Source: an uncultured Clostridia bacterium (GTDB taxonomy: Bacteria > Bacillota > Clostridia > Oscillospirales > Oscillospiraceae). From it: a stretch of DNA of 59,083 nucleotides. The stretch covers positions 1-59,083 of the forward strand of contig CAMSIF010000003.1 of NCBI GenBank assembly GCA_947058885.1, in the 5' to 3' direction. Under the pieces are notes generated by a model. The model was not told the DNA's origin. It saw only the letters and a program-made list of their open reading frames with translations, and did not search any database. This document shows positions 26,132 to 35,256 of the stretch, one piece after another; position 1 is the first letter of the stretch; every line of letters begins with the position of its first letter. The position numbers and the translations under genes were made by a program.

Positions 26132-26890
26132 TCAAGGGTTTTCCTCATTTTCCGGAAGATTTTTGTAGATTCCCGCCGCCAGAAGGACCGCCAGAACCGT
26201 CACCGCCAGGGCGGCCAGCTCCGCCGCCAGTACGCCAACCTTGGCGTTCAAAACCACCGCGAGGAAATTGGCTGCGGCGTGGATAGCGATAGCGGTTGGG
26301 AGAAGCCGCCGCTTTCCCGGCTGTGTGGCGGCGGCGAACACCAGAACAGAGTTGGCCATGTGCAGCCCGATGGCCGATACCCGCTCAAATCCGGCCCACA
26401 GGAACATCCCGGCTGGAACCGCCGCCAGCTGTGCCGCCGCGTCCTGGACTTCCGGCGGCAGCGTACCGCCCCGGTTGACGGTAAGGGCCAGCATCAGGTT
26501 GTTAGCCATTGTGACGCCTGTCAGCAGCAGGGCCTCAATGCCCCCGTGACCCGCGCCGTAGCAAAGGGAAGCGAGACGTCTGGCGGGTTCCCGCAGCGCC
26601 AGCTTGAAGGCGGCGAACCGGCCCAGCTCCTCAAAAATTCCTGCCGCCAGCCCTCCGTACAGGGCGTAGAGCCAGATATTTCCTGAAATCACCTCCCCCA
26701 GAGAACTCCGGAGGACCATGGCGTGGACCGACTGCTCCAGCCCCAGCGCAAAGAGCGGAAACGTAACCGCTCCCACCAGGAAGGGAAACCACCGTCCGCC
26801 CCGTTTGCGCAGGAACAGCATAATGCCCAGCGGCAGGGCTATGGACAGGACCATTACAAAAAGGATTGCCGCAATTGATGCCATAGACAT
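26132..26890 (-). CDS. YhfC-family intramembrane metalloprotease-like protein
   Basis: The 252-residue membrane protein has about seven hydrophobic helices and the conserved intramembrane motifs GIFEELGRFAAF, YGAGHGGIEAL and FERVSAIGLHMANS, as in YhfC/CPBP-like proteases. The Glu-Glu and His residues would bind a metal in the membrane. AAAGGAGG precedes the ATG at 26890. It is the first gene upstream of the membrane MerR regulator, 52 bases apart, so a protease-regulator signalling link is an attractive inference. The substrate is unknown. Confidence 0.82.
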   Translation of the reverse strand: MSMASIAAILFVMVLSIALPLGIMLFLRKRGGRWFPFLVGAVTFPLFALGLEQSVHAMVLRSSLGEVISGNIWLYALYGGLAAGIFEELGRFAAFKLALREPARRLASLCYGAGHGGIEALLLTGVTMANNLMLALTVNRGGTLPPEVQDAAAQLAAVPAGMFLWAGFERVSAIGLHMANSVLVFAAATQPGKRRLLPTAIAIHAAANFLAVVLNAKVGVLAAELAALAVTVLAVLLAAGIYKNLPENEENP

Positions 26891-26943
26891 TTCTTTCTCC
26901 TCCTTTCACGGGGCCGCCTCCAGCGGTCCCGGCGTCTAAGCAC

Positions 26944-26974
26944 ATCATACGCCCTCCAGCAGATGGAAAGTCAA
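26944..26974 (-). promoter_or_regulatory. candidate MerR-type promoter with 19-base spacer
   Basis: On the minus strand TTGACT (26969-26974) and TATGAT (26944-26949) are separated by 19 bases, the long spacer typical of MerR-activated promoters. The spacer contains a small dyad TCCA-N5-TGGA. It lies 54 bases upstream of the YhfC start. Confidence 0.45.
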
Positions 26975-27048
26975 GGGGGGGTTGAAAAATTTTTCCGCCT
27001 CGGGGCTGGTTCCTCCCGCCGGAAGGTTCTGTCTTGGATATTTGGCCT

Positions 27049-27077
27049 TTGACAAGCGGCTCTTTTCGGGGTACAAT
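27049..27077 (+). promoter_or_regulatory. sigma-A promoter of the thioesterase gene
   Basis: TTGACA (27049-27054), 17 bases, TACAAT (27072-27077). Transcription should start near 27084, which rules out translation starts further upstream. Confidence 0.75.
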
Positions 27078-27102
27078 AGCTTTACGATTACTGGAAACAG
27101 GA

Positions 27103-27840
27103 GTGATATGTACGCCATATTTTACCTATGAAACCGATGTCATCTACCCGGATATTGGTCCCGACCAGCGGATGAACCATCGGGGCCTGCTGCGGGTTTT
27201 GCAGGAAGCTTCCGCCATTGCCTCCGACGAGCGGGGCTTCGGCATGAAGGACATCCCCCGCAACGGCGTGTTTTGGATTCTCAGCGGCTGGCGGCTGGAG
27301 ATGCTGGAGCGGCCCCAGTGGCGGGACCATCTGACTGTGCAGACCTGGCCCCGGGCCATGGACGGCTTTACCTCCGTCCGGGATTTTCTCGTCTACAATG
27401 GCGGGACACTGGCCGCCCGGGCCACCTCCCGGTGGATTTTGGTGAACACGTCTACTGGCAGAGCGGCGCGGGTCAGCAGCGAGGTCCGGGCCGCCTATGA
27501 GATGGATGAACGGGCTTTGTTCGACACCCCCATCCCCAGCAACGGCAAAACCCCTGAGGGTACGCCCACCGCCTTTGCCACCACCGCAGGACGCCGGGAC
27601 ATTGATACCAACCACCATGTCAATAACATCTGTTACTATGACTACGCCCTGGAGGCCCTGCCCCAGGAGGTCTACGAAAACCTCCCCGCCACAGTGGAGG
27701 TGGCGTTTCGCCGCCAAATCCTGCTGGGAACCCCTGTCCGCTGCCTCTACGCCCAGCTGGAGGACGGCCGGCATCAGGTGGAAATCCAGAGCGGACAGGG
27801 AAAGGAGACTGTCCATCATGCCTTTGTTTGGTTCTACTAA
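27103..27840 (+). CDS. acyl-ACP thioesterase (FatA/FatB type)
   Basis: A protein of about 245 residues with two hotdog domains. The N-terminal one begins FTYETDVIYPDIGPDQRMNH and the C-terminal one contains DIDTNHHVNNICYYDYALEA, holding the family Asn/His residues. It releases fatty acids from acyl carrier protein in the cytosol. The start is uncertain. GTG at 27103 is in frame but poorly spaced from a ribosome site, whereas ATG at 27108 follows AGGAG yet is out of frame unless one T is removed from the run 27120-27123. The gene has its own promoter and is followed after 30 bases by the M18 gene. Confidence 0.85.
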   Translation: MICTPYFTYETDVIYPDIGPDQRMNHRGLLRVLQEASAIASDERGFGMKDIPRNGVFWILSGWRLEMLERPQWRDHLTVQTWPRAMDGFTSVRDFLVYNGGTLAARATSRWILVNTSTGRAARVSSEVRAAYEMDERALFDTPIPSNGKTPEGTPTAFATTAGRRDIDTNHHVNNICYYDYALEALPQEVYENLPATVEVAFRRQILLGTPVRCLYAQLEDGRHQVEIQSGQGKETVHHAFVWFY

Positions 27841-27870
27841 TTTATATTTATATTTTGGAGGAGATGCAAC

Positions 27871-29148
27871 ATGAACGATCTTTTGACCTTTATCGCGGAG
27901 AGTCCCAGCCGGTTCCACGCGGTGGAAAATCTGGGGAGGGAGCTTCAGGCGGCGGGATATACCCGTCTGGCTGAGAGTCAAACCTGGCTGCTGACCCCGG
28001 GCGGAAAATATTATGTCACCCGCAACGGCTCCGCCTTGCTGGCCTTCCGGGTGCCGAAGGAGGATTTTACCGGCTTCATGATTTCTGCCAGCCATTCCGA
28101 CGCCCCAACCTTCCATGTCAAGGAGAACGCCGAACTCGCCGGGCCGGAGGGATATGTGCGCATCAATACGGAGCGTTACGGCGGTATGCTCTGCGCACCC
28201 TGGCTGGACCGTCCCCTGACTGTGGCGGGCCGCGTGCTGGTGCAGACGGCGGATGCCATTGAGTCCCGGCTGGTATATGTGGACCAGGACCTGCTCCTCA
28301 TTCCCAATGTGGCCGTCCACATGAACCGGGAAGCCAATAATGGCTATAAATACGACGCCAAGTGCGATACCATCCCTCTGATGGGACTGGGAGATGAGAA
28401 GGGGACCTTCCGCGCCCTTGTAGCCAAGGCGGCGAACTGTGCGCCGGAGGATATTCTGGGAACGGACCTGTATCTTTGCCTGCGCCAGCGGGGCCTGACA
28501 TGGGGCGCTGAGGGAGAATTCCTCTCCTCCCCCCGGCTGGACGACCTCCAGTGCGCCTATGGCTGCTTCCGGGGATTCCTTGCCGCGCCGGACAGCGGCA
28601 GTGTGCCCCTCTACGCCCTTTTGGACAACGAGGAGGTGGGGAGCCTCACCAAGCAGGGGGCCGACGGAACCTTCCTCAGCGATGCTGTGGACCGTATTTG
28701 CGCCGCCCTGGGCCGGGAGCGGGCTACTGCCGTGGCCAACAGCTTTATGGTCTCCGCTGACAACGCCCACGCCGTCCACCCCAACCACCCCGAGTACCAC
28801 GACGCCACCCACCGCCCTGCCATGAACGGCGGCGTGGTTATCAAGCACGGCGTGCGCTACGCCACCGACGGCCCTGCCCAGGCGGTTTTTACTGCTCTGT
28901 GCAAAAAAGCGGGCGTGCCGGTACAGCATTTCTCCAACCGATCCGATTTGGCCGGCGGCGGCACGCTGGGACTTATCGCCAACGCCCATGTTTCCATGAA
29001 TACCGTGGACGTCGGATTGGCGCAGCTGGCTATGCATTCCTGCTTCGAGACCGCTGGGGCCAGGGATACGGACTACCTTATTCAGGCCATGACCGCCTTC
29101 TACGGCGCGTCCTTCCGGGAGGTAAACGGACGCTTTACGCTGGAATAA
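27871..29148 (+). CDS. M18-family aminopeptidase
   Basis: The 425-residue enzyme has the M18 layout. SASHSDAPTFHVK carries a metal His and Asp, then LIPNVAVHMNR, DNEEVGSLTKQGADG with the catalytic Glu pair, SADNAHAVHPNHPEYHD, and a C-terminal HFSNRSDLAGGGTLG. M18 enzymes are large cytosolic dodecameric aminopeptidases, often preferring acidic residues. GGAGG precedes the ATG. It is probably co-transcribed with the thioesterase and ends before the terminator at 29238. Confidence 0.93.
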   Translation: MNDLLTFIAESPSRFHAVENLGRELQAAGYTRLAESQTWLLTPGGKYYVTRNGSALLAFRVPKEDFTGFMISASHSDAPTFHVKENAELAGPEGYVRINTERYGGMLCAPWLDRPLTVAGRVLVQTADAIESRLVYVDQDLLLIPNVAVHMNREANNGYKYDAKCDTIPLMGLGDEKGTFRALVAKAANCAPEDILGTDLYLCLRQRGLTWGAEGEFLSSPRLDDLQCAYGCFRGFLAAPDSGSVPLYALLDNEEVGSLTKQGADGTFLSDAVDRICAALGRERATAVANSFMVSADNAHAVHPNHPEYHDATHRPAMNGGVVIKHGVRYATDGPAQAVFTALCKKAGVPVQHFSNRSDLAGGGTLGLIANAHVSMNTVDVGLAQLAMHSCFETAGARDTDYLIQAMTAFYGASFREVNGRFTLE

Positions 29149-29237
29149 CGCCTCTTGCAGAGCGAAAAAGGACGGCGGACAACTGTGGACGGTTGTAAAA
29201 AGCCATACTTTTCGATACCATGAATGTAGCATTTTTA

Positions 29238-29276
29238 AGGGACGGCGTGGCTTTAGCCACACCGTCCCTCTCTTTT
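29238..29276. terminator. hairpin terminator between M18 gene and glycan operon
   Basis: Stem AGGGACGG-GTGGCT paired with AGCCAC-CCGTCCCT (one internal mismatch), two-base loop, followed on the plus strand by CTCTTTT. It sits between two convergent genes and probably serves both. Confidence 0.85.
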
Positions 29277-29309
29277 AATCATAAAGGTAAATTCACTAGC
29301 AGTATCTCG

Positions 29310-30383
29310 TCATACCTCCACAAAGTTGTTTGAACCAACGCTGGTTTCAATAATCTTGATGTAGTTGTCTTTTTTCCTGTACATAATGTCCAAACCGCAC
29401 TTTATCTGCTCCAAAGAAAATCTGTGAGTAATAATGTCAGTTGGATGAATTCGGCCCAAAGCAAGCCGCTTCAGAATATAGTTCCAATCATCGTCCGAGG
29501 TATGAGTGAAGCTGGAGTTCCAAGTCCCAATGACCGTCAATTGATTTCGCAGGATCTTCCAATATGTATTTTTGTCCAGCGTCATGCCGGAGTAAGGATT
29601 ACCTGCTAAACAGACCCGCCCTCTTGGCGCGGAGGCATCAATCGCCTGCAAAACGGTCTCATTTTTCCCGACACACTCAAAGAACACATCTGCGCCGCGG
29701 CCGCCGGTCTTGTCCATCAGCCACTGAACGGCATTCTCCCTGCTGCTGTCACAGAAGTTTTCCCCGGTGATGTGCTGCTTTGAAAGCATATATTTCTGAA
29801 ATTCCTTGTTTCCTATAGCCAGAATATTTTTTGCCCCTGCATCCCGCAGAAACATAATAAGCAGCATGCCAATCGTCCCCAGCCCGCATACCGCAACAGT
29901 CTCCTCCGGTCTGGGACTAAGCCTTCGCAGGGCATGTACCGCTACCGCCATAGGCTCCAGCATCGCCGCCTCCTCGAAGGTTATACTTGCGGGCAGTTCC
30001 AGCAGATTCTCCGCCGGAACAGCTGCATATTCCGCAAAGCCGCCGTTCTGCCGGGAACCAAGATAGCTGTAATTCCTGCACATTTCGTACATCATTTTCC
30101 GGCAGGGCGCACATGTTTTACAGGGAATCAGCGGGAAAACGCCTACCCGTTTTCCCTGCCAGCTGCCGTCCGCCTCCGGCCCAACCTTTACAACTTCACC
30201 AGAAAACTCATGCCCTGGAATTGTTGGAAAGGAATAGGTCCCCGTTTTATAAATACGTGGAATATCCGAACCGCAAATGCCTGCCGCCCGGACTTCCACC
30301 AATACTTCCCCGGCTTTTAGCTCCGGTACTGGGATTTCCTCCAGCCGCAAATCATTTACTCCATGCAGTACCCAGGCCTTCAT
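29310..30383 (-). CDS. zinc-dependent alditol-phosphate/alcohol dehydrogenase (TarJ/GatD-like)
   Basis: The 357-residue medium-chain dehydrogenase has the catalytic zinc motif AAGICGSDIPRI with PGHEFSGEVV, the structural zinc cysteines CKTCAPCRKMMYEMC and the NAD(P) loop VCGLGTIGMLL. It overlaps the cytidylyltransferase gene by four bases (ATGA). TarJ-type enzymes reduce ribulose-5-phosphate to ribitol-5-phosphate for CDP-ribitol, and the neighbours (IspD/TarI-like, pentulose-phosphate epimerase) support that kind of role. Sugar specificity is inferred; galactitol-1-phosphate dehydrogenases are close relatives. It is the last gene of the glycan operon. Confidence 0.85.
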   Translation of the reverse strand: MKAWVLHGVNDLRLEEIPVPELKAGEVLVEVRAAGICGSDIPRIYKTGTYSFPTIPGHEFSGEVVKVGPEADGSWQGKRVGVFPLIPCKTCAPCRKMMYEMCRNYSYLGSRQNGGFAEYAAVPAENLLELPASITFEEAAMLEPMAVAVHALRRLSPRPEETVAVCGLGTIGMLLIMFLRDAGAKNILAIGNKEFQKYMLSKQHITGENFCDSSRENAVQWLMDKTGGRGADVFFECVGKNETVLQAIDASAPRGRVCLAGNPYSGMTLDKNTYWKILRNQLTVIGTWNSSFTHTSDDDWNYILKRLALGRIHPTDIITHRFSLEQIKCGLDIMYRKKDNYIKIIETSVGSNNFVEV

Positions 30384-31081
30384 TTGCGATACCTCCCCGC
30401 GATTTCCTGAAAACGAGCCAAATCCGTCTGGGTCGTAATCTTAAAATTCCCCTCGTCACCCGGGATTAGGCGGATGTCCATCCCTGCTAGGACTGCCGGT
30501 TCGGATGCGCCGTTAATCTGTAAAAGCTTATCTGGCGGCAGCATGATGTTCGCTTCATAATACTTGCCTAATTGGAATATCTCCGGCGCTTGTCCGGCAA
30601 AAAGCTCTTTCCGATTCAGCAAGGATGAGATAGCCATTCCATCCAGGCTTGCATATACGGTATCTTTCATTGGCAGCGCCGGCAGCACGCCGTCGTAGCC
30701 TGTGACCGCTTTAAGACACGCGGAAATTAACGCCTCGGTAAGCATTGGGCGCGCGGCATCGTGTACGAGCACATAATCTGTATCTGCCGCGTACCGGCGG
30801 ATATCCTCCAGTCCATGCAGGATGGACAACTGCCTGTTCTCTCCGGGCAGAGAGAATCCCATAAACTTTTTCTCCAGGTGTTCCGCTGGTATCCAACGCC
30901 GGACCGCTTCCTGCCACATTGGGTCCGCTGCAATCTGGACCGCTTCGATTCCTTCGTGCCTGAACAGCCGCTCCAGACTCCAAGCGATCACCGGCCTTCC
31001 GCTCACCTCTATGTACTGCTTTGGGATCTCTCCCCCCAGTCTTGTCCCGGTCCCGCCGGATAAAAGAAGCCCTATGTTCAT
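30380..31081 (-). CDS. IspD/TarI-family cytidylyltransferase
   Basis: From the ATG at 31081, which shares one base with the upstream stop (TAATG), the protein has 233 residues. It shows the IspD/TarI nucleotide-binding signature LLLSGGTGTRLGGEIPKQYI, VLVHDAARPML, and FKITTQTDLARF near the end. IspD makes CDP-methylerythritol; TarI makes CDP-ribitol. Coupling on both sides to a pentulose-5-phosphate epimerase and a TarJ-like dehydrogenase favours an alditol-phosphate substrate. It would supply an activated alditol-phosphate for the polymer made by this operon. Confidence 0.88.
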   Translation of the reverse strand: MNIGLLLSGGTGTRLGGEIPKQYIEVSGRPVIAWSLERLFRHEGIEAVQIAADPMWQEAVRRWIPAEHLEKKFMGFSLPGENRQLSILHGLEDIRRYAADTDYVLVHDAARPMLTEALISACLKAVTGYDGVLPALPMKDTVYASLDGMAISSLLNRKELFAGQAPEIFQLGKYYEANIMLPPDKLLQINGASEPAVLAGMDIRLIPGDEGNFKITTQTDLARFQEIAGRYRK

Positions 31082-31743
31082 TAAAAACGCAGCTCCCTGA
31101 TGTTCTCTAATGTTTCCCCGTAAGGCTTTCCGTGTCCAAACAGCAGCGTTGTCCCCAGAACAAATCCCTTTACGCCCTTCGGCGCGAACTCCAGAATCTT
31201 TTCCGCGCTGCACGCCCCATCCCAGTAGATTGAAAAGTCCATGTCGTCCTTGAGGGAAATAAGCTTTGTGATTTTCTTCCCCACGTAAGGCAGGTACATC
31301 TGTCCCGCACTGCCCGGGTTCACCGACATCACCAAAACTTTTTTCACAATCCGCAGCATTTCCAGCACAGTTTCAACTGATGTTCCGGGATTGATGGCAA
31401 TCCCCGGCACCATCCCCGCGTCAATGATTTTTTTCAGAGTCGTAGATGGATGATACTCCGCTTCCGGATGAATATACACCGTATCTCCCGGCCGCAGTCC
31501 CTTCAAGAACAGCCCCACGCAGTTGCTCGGATGCTCAATCATCAGGTGAACATCCATCGGTTTCAAGGAGGCCCCCGCTATGTAACGCATATCGTTCAAA
31601 GACATGGCAAAATTGGGCACGTACCGTCCGTCCATGATGTCAATATGAAACGAATCGATGCCTCCTGCCTCCAGATCCCGTACCTCCTGCTCCAGATTTC
31701 CAAAATTGGCGCACATCATTGACGCCATCAGTTCAAACTCCAT
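31081..31743 (-). CDS. ribulose-phosphate 3-epimerase family protein
   Basis: The 220-residue TIM barrel keeps the epimerase metal and proton-transfer residues: His33 and Asp35 (FHIDIMDG), His66 (DVHLMIEHP) and the later Asp in IYWDGACS. It interconverts ketopentose 5-phosphates such as xylulose- and ribulose-5-phosphate. It differs from housekeeping Rpe in loop sequences (SVNPGSAGQMYLPYV). Its location in the glycan operon next to the cytidylyltransferase suggests that it feeds the CDP-alditol branch rather than the pentose pathway. Confidence 0.88.
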   Translation of the reverse strand: MEFELMASMMCANFGNLEQEVRDLEAGGIDSFHIDIMDGRYVPNFAMSLNDMRYIAGASLKPMDVHLMIEHPSNCVGLFLKGLRPGDTVYIHPEAEYHPSTTLKKIIDAGMVPGIAINPGTSVETVLEMLRIVKKVLVMSVNPGSAGQMYLPYVGKKITKLISLKDDMDFSIYWDGACSAEKILEFAPKGVKGFVLGTTLLFGHGKPYGETLENIRELRF

Positions 31744-31773
31744 ACCTGCTCCCTCCTTTTTGACTGCGTATAT

Positions 31774-32865
31774 TCATGTCAGGAATCTACACCCTGTATG
31801 GACAATATTCAGTCTATCCTGGTTATACATAAAGTACAGCGTTTCCAACGTTTCCCCTATATAACCGATGTATCTGTCATGACGCTCCCAACCTTTTGGG
31901 ACGCTGAGCTGTTCAATCCGCTCAAGAATTGGGAACAGCCAAGCGCAATAGTCCGCCAGCACATTTCCACGCGCCAGGATGATGTTATAGTTATAAAAAT
32001 ACTGCTGCCCTAATATCTTGGGAAGACCTTCCGCATAGTCCGGCTGAAGCTCCCGAAGAGCCGCCAGCGCTGCGTTCCAATCAGATTCGGATAAATAACG
32101 TCTGTGGTGGGACGCAATGTCCGGCTCATACGGCATGGGATAAGGCAGAACGGCATCCACGTCGTTGTCTGACAGTTTTAATATATCGTCCGCTGTCAGC
32201 CGCAAAATCCTTCGGTAATGCGCCAGCCCGAAATACTCCTCTGGGCCGCCGGAGGTTGTGTTCATCAGGAGGTTTTTCCATATCCAATACAAGGCTGTCA
32301 GCTCAGAATAATTGCTGTTTTTAGAGGAGATATTTTCCCCGTCGCAGTCCAGAAGGTCCGCGACCCGCTCTTTGCAGAGCTGCGCTCCCACTTGTATAGG
32401 CGTTATCCATTCCGGTTTATCAAAGGCTTCCGTTAGCGCGGGGTCTTTATAAAATTTTGCCATAAACATATGGAGCTGTGGTCTATGCCAGCCGATGGGC
32501 AGCGCCGCCAGCGGCATGCAGACTTTTTCCTGTGCATAGTAATAGCCCATAAGGTCTGCCCAGCGAAGAGAAGTCAGTCTGCTGTAGCAGCGAAGGCCGT
32601 TTTCCTCCAAGGTATTCTCAATACCATCCATTACGTTCTCTGGAGTGGCGATCAACACCTCAACGTTCTCTTTTTCTGATTTTGATAATCCTCGGGCAAA
32701 GCCGGCAACCTCCAGAACCGGGAGTCCTCCCAGGAGCTGCGGGTCCTTTCCAAACTTTGACACGAGGAAACACTGCGGCTTCCTCCTTGGGTATAACGCG
32801 CAAATTGCCCTGTATGCGCCCAAGGCGATTCCCTGCGCGCCGAATATCACCAGTTCCATGTCCAA
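31774..32865 (-). CDS. Rossmann-like module fused to DUF4422 glycosyltransferase-like domain (1)
   Basis: Residues 1 to about 110 form the recurring nucleotide-binding-like module (MELVIFGAQGIALGAYRAI). The C-terminal 250 residues are DUF4422, seen in NISSKNSNYSELTALYWIWK and YFGLAHYRRIL, a domain found in capsule and glycan transferases. The first codon is TTG at 32865 (GAGAGG seven bases upstream) or ATG at 32859. It is a likely cytosolic sugar transferase. It resembles the gene at 34129 in architecture, and the two flank the UDP-glucose dehydrogenase gene. Confidence 0.8.
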   Translation of the reverse strand: MDMELVIFGAQGIALGAYRAICALYPRRKPQCFLVSKFGKDPQLLGGLPVLEVAGFARGLSKSEKENVEVLIATPENVMDGIENTLEENGLRCYSRLTSLRWADLMGYYYAQEKVCMPLAALPIGWHRPQLHMFMAKFYKDPALTEAFDKPEWITPIQVGAQLCKERVADLLDCDGENISSKNSNYSELTALYWIWKNLLMNTTSGGPEEYFGLAHYRRILRLTADDILKLSDNDVDAVLPYPMPYEPDIASHHRRYLSESDWNAALAALRELQPDYAEGLPKILGQQYFYNYNIILARGNVLADYCAWLFPILERIEQLSVPKGWERHDRYIGYIGETLETLYFMYNQDRLNIVHTGCRFLT

Positions 32866-32877
32866 CCGTTTACCTCT

Positions 32878-34116
32878 CTAATCCCTTTTAAAAAGATCTC
32901 TGGTATATACTTTTTCTTTTATATCATCAAGACAGCTCTCATATCGATTCGCAATAATGCAGTCTGACATTTTTTTGAATTGGGAAAAATGATTGACAAC
33001 CTTGCTTCCCAAAAAAGTTGTTCCATCTTCCAGAGAGGGTTCATATATAATCACTTCCGCCCCCTTTGCTTTGAGCCGCTTTATAACGCCTTGCACAGAA
33101 CTCTGCCGGAAATTATCGCTGCCGGATTTCATTGTAAGCCGGAAAATGCCGATGACGACGCTCTTTTCCAGCGACAAATCATATTCCATCTTTTCACTAT
33201 AAGAATAGTATCCCGCTTTTTTCAGCACCTGATCCGCTATAAAGTCCTTTCGTGTCCGGTTGGATTCTACAATCGCCCTGATTAATTTTTCCGGAATACT
33301 GCTATAGTTTGCCAATAGCTGCTTGGTATCCTTGGGAAGACAGTATCCTCCGTATCCAAAGGATGGGTTGTTATAGTGGCTGCCAATACGGGGATCAAGG
33401 CATACGCCCTCTATAATTTCCGCGCTGTTGAGCTCCTTTACCTCCGCATAAGTATCCAGTTCGTTAAAAAAGCTCACTCGAAGCGCAAGGTATGTATTAG
33501 AAAACAGTTTGACCGCTTCCGCCTCCGTTGTTCCGATCAGCAAAACCGGCACGTCCTCTTTCAGCGCCGCCCCGCTGAGCAATCCGGCAAATAATCGGGC
33601 GCGTTCCCTTGCGTCTTGGTCCGCCGTATTATGTCCAACAATAATGCGCGAAGGATATAGATTATCGTGAAGCGCTCTGGCCTCCCGCAGAAACTCGGGG
33701 CTGAATAAAATCCGGGAGGTCTGGCGGCTCTGTATCATCCGGTTCGTGAACCCCACGGGAATAGTTGACTTGATTACGACGGTTGCGCTTGTGTTTACAG
33801 ACAGGACCTTCTCGATGACGCCCTCCACCGATGACGTATCAAAATAATCCTTCTGGCTGTCATAATCCGTAGGAGTCGCTATAATGACAAGCTCCGCCTC
33901 CCTGTAGGCTGTTTCAGCGTCCGTTGTTGCGGACAGCTTTAAATGCCGCCCCCGCATATATTCTTCAATTTCTTTGTCCCGGATGGGCGAAATCCTGCTG
34001 TTGACCTGCCTGACTTTATCCTGACAAATGTCCACCGCCGTCACGTCATGTTTCTGCGAAAGTAAAACAGCCAAGGACAGCCCAACGTATCCTATGCCCG
34101 CAACTGCAATCTTCAT
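32878..34116 (-). CDS. ugd: UDP-glucose/nucleotide-sugar 6-dehydrogenase
   Basis: The 412-residue enzyme has the NAD site [20 protein letters not shown], the [19 protein letters not shown] region and the catalytic Cys259 in [11 protein letters not shown]. It oxidises UDP-glucose to UDP-glucuronate. With the epimerase at 35257 this gives UDP-galacturonate. GGAGG precedes the ATG. It sits between the two DUF4422 genes in the glycan operon. Confidence 0.93.
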   Translation of the reverse strand: MKIAVAGIGYVGLSLAVLLSQKHDVTAVDICQDKVRQVNSRISPIRDKEIEEYMRGRHLKLSATTDAETAYREAELVIIATPTDYDSQKDYFDTSSVEGVIEKVLSVNTSATVVIKSTIPVGFTNRMIQSRQTSRILFSPEFLREARALHDNLYPSRIIVGHNTADQDARERARLFAGLLSGAALKEDVPVLLIGTTEAEAVKLFSNTYLALRVSFFNELDTYAEVKELNSAEIIEGVCLDPRIGSHYNNPSFGYGGYCLPKDTKQLLANYSSIPEKLIRAIVESNRTRKDFIADQVLKKAGYYSYSEKMEYDLSLEKSVVIGIFRLTMKSGSDNFRQSSVQGVIKRLKAKGAEVIIYEPSLEDGTTFLGSKVVNHFSQFKKMSDCIIANRYESCLDDIKEKVYTRDLFKRD

Positions 34117-34128
34117 TTTTATCCTCCG

Positions 34129-35244
34129 TTACCTGACGAAGTGTTTTCTTGCAATGTAAATTCGGTAGTTCTTCTCATGGTGCATAAAGTAAACCGACAT
34201 CAGCCGCTCAGCCAAAAATCCGATAAACCGCTCCTGATACCGGTCCTTATGGACAGCGCAATTCTTTTCACAATAGTCCAGAATAGGAAAAAGCCACTGG
34301 CAGTAATTGTCGAAAATCTCCCGCCTGGCCAGGAACATATTGTACGCGTAGTAGTACCTGGAACGCCCCAAAAAACGAAGGTCCTCTTCATACTCGGGTG
34401 CTAAACGCTTAACGGCCGCTTCCATGGCGGTCCAGTCCGTCTCCGCGTGATCATGGCAATAGACGCTTTTAACGTCAGGGAAATTCACTACCGGCGTAGT
34501 GAGGATGACATCCACATCTGAGCTGGGAAGGGCGTCAATATCCTCTTTTGAAAGGCAAAAGTGCCTGCGGTAATGGCAGATTCCCTTATATTCCGCACGA
34601 TCATGTTTCCAAATCCAATATAATCCGGTCAGTTCACAATACTGCGGGTTTTTCTCTGATATATTGTCTCCTATGTCGTCACGTATATCGCATAACCTCT
34701 CCGCACTGAGACTCGCGCCAACCTGAAGCGGAATCTCCCAGTCCGGCTCATACTGCTCCATCAATTTCTTGTCATAGATGCTTCTTACAGAATAAACATG
34801 TGTTGAACCTGTAACAGGGTTCCCGCCGCTTACAAACGGCTGATACGGTCTATAACACCTATTTTTCCCCGCACAGTAGCTTCGCAGATAGAGATCCTGC
34901 ACCTCGCTCCACTCGTCGCTTTCAAACGTCAGGGGAAGAATATTCATGAAACCAGACTGCCGCAGAAGATCCGCTATTGTTTCAAGATGCCGGTCCATAC
35001 ACGCGATTACCATCAGCGAACCGTCTAAATCCCGTTTTGCCAAGTCCTTCAAATCCACCACAGGCCGCCCTAACAGCGTCTGCGGATTATCCCCCTTGGC
35101 AGAGACGGCAAATTCGGCGATATTGCAGTGAAAAGGTTCATCCATCAAGCACCGCGCCACTTCTTCAGCAACCAGATGCGCGCCAAATATGTAAATGTTC
35201 CGAGCCTGCTTCAGCCGGCATATGATTTTGCTGTCATACTTCAT
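34129..35244 (-). CDS. Rossmann-like module fused to DUF4422 glycosyltransferase-like domain (2)
   Basis: The 371-residue protein has an N-terminal module (ARNIYIFGAHLVAEEVARCL, up to about residue 115). A linker follows, then DUF4422 (NISEKNPQYCELTGLYWIWK, YKGICHYRRHF). The glycine pattern of the module is degenerate (FGAH), so it may not bind a nucleotide. It is probably a cytosolic transferase paired with the gene at 31774. Donor and acceptor are unknown. Confidence 0.8.
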   Translation of the reverse strand: MKYDSKIICRLKQARNIYIFGAHLVAEEVARCLMDEPFHCNIAEFAVSAKGDNPQTLLGRPVVDLKDLAKRDLDGSLMVIACMDRHLETIADLLRQSGFMNILPLTFESDEWSEVQDLYLRSYCAGKNRCYRPYQPFVSGGNPVTGSTHVYSVRSIYDKKLMEQYEPDWEIPLQVGASLSAERLCDIRDDIGDNISEKNPQYCELTGLYWIWKHDRAEYKGICHYRRHFCLSKEDIDALPSSDVDVILTTPVVNFPDVKSVYCHDHAETDWTAMEAAVKRLAPEYEEDLRFLGRSRYYYAYNMFLARREIFDNYCQWLFPILDYCEKNCAVHKDRYQERFIGFLAERLMSVYFMHHEKNYRIYIARKHFVR

Positions 35245-35256
35245 GCTTCGTCCCCG

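Noticed and set aside
27088-29262. 724-codon minus-strand open frame opposite the thioesterase and M18 genes
   Set aside because: Shadow frame; crosses the intergenic region and the terminator side of real genes, no family features.
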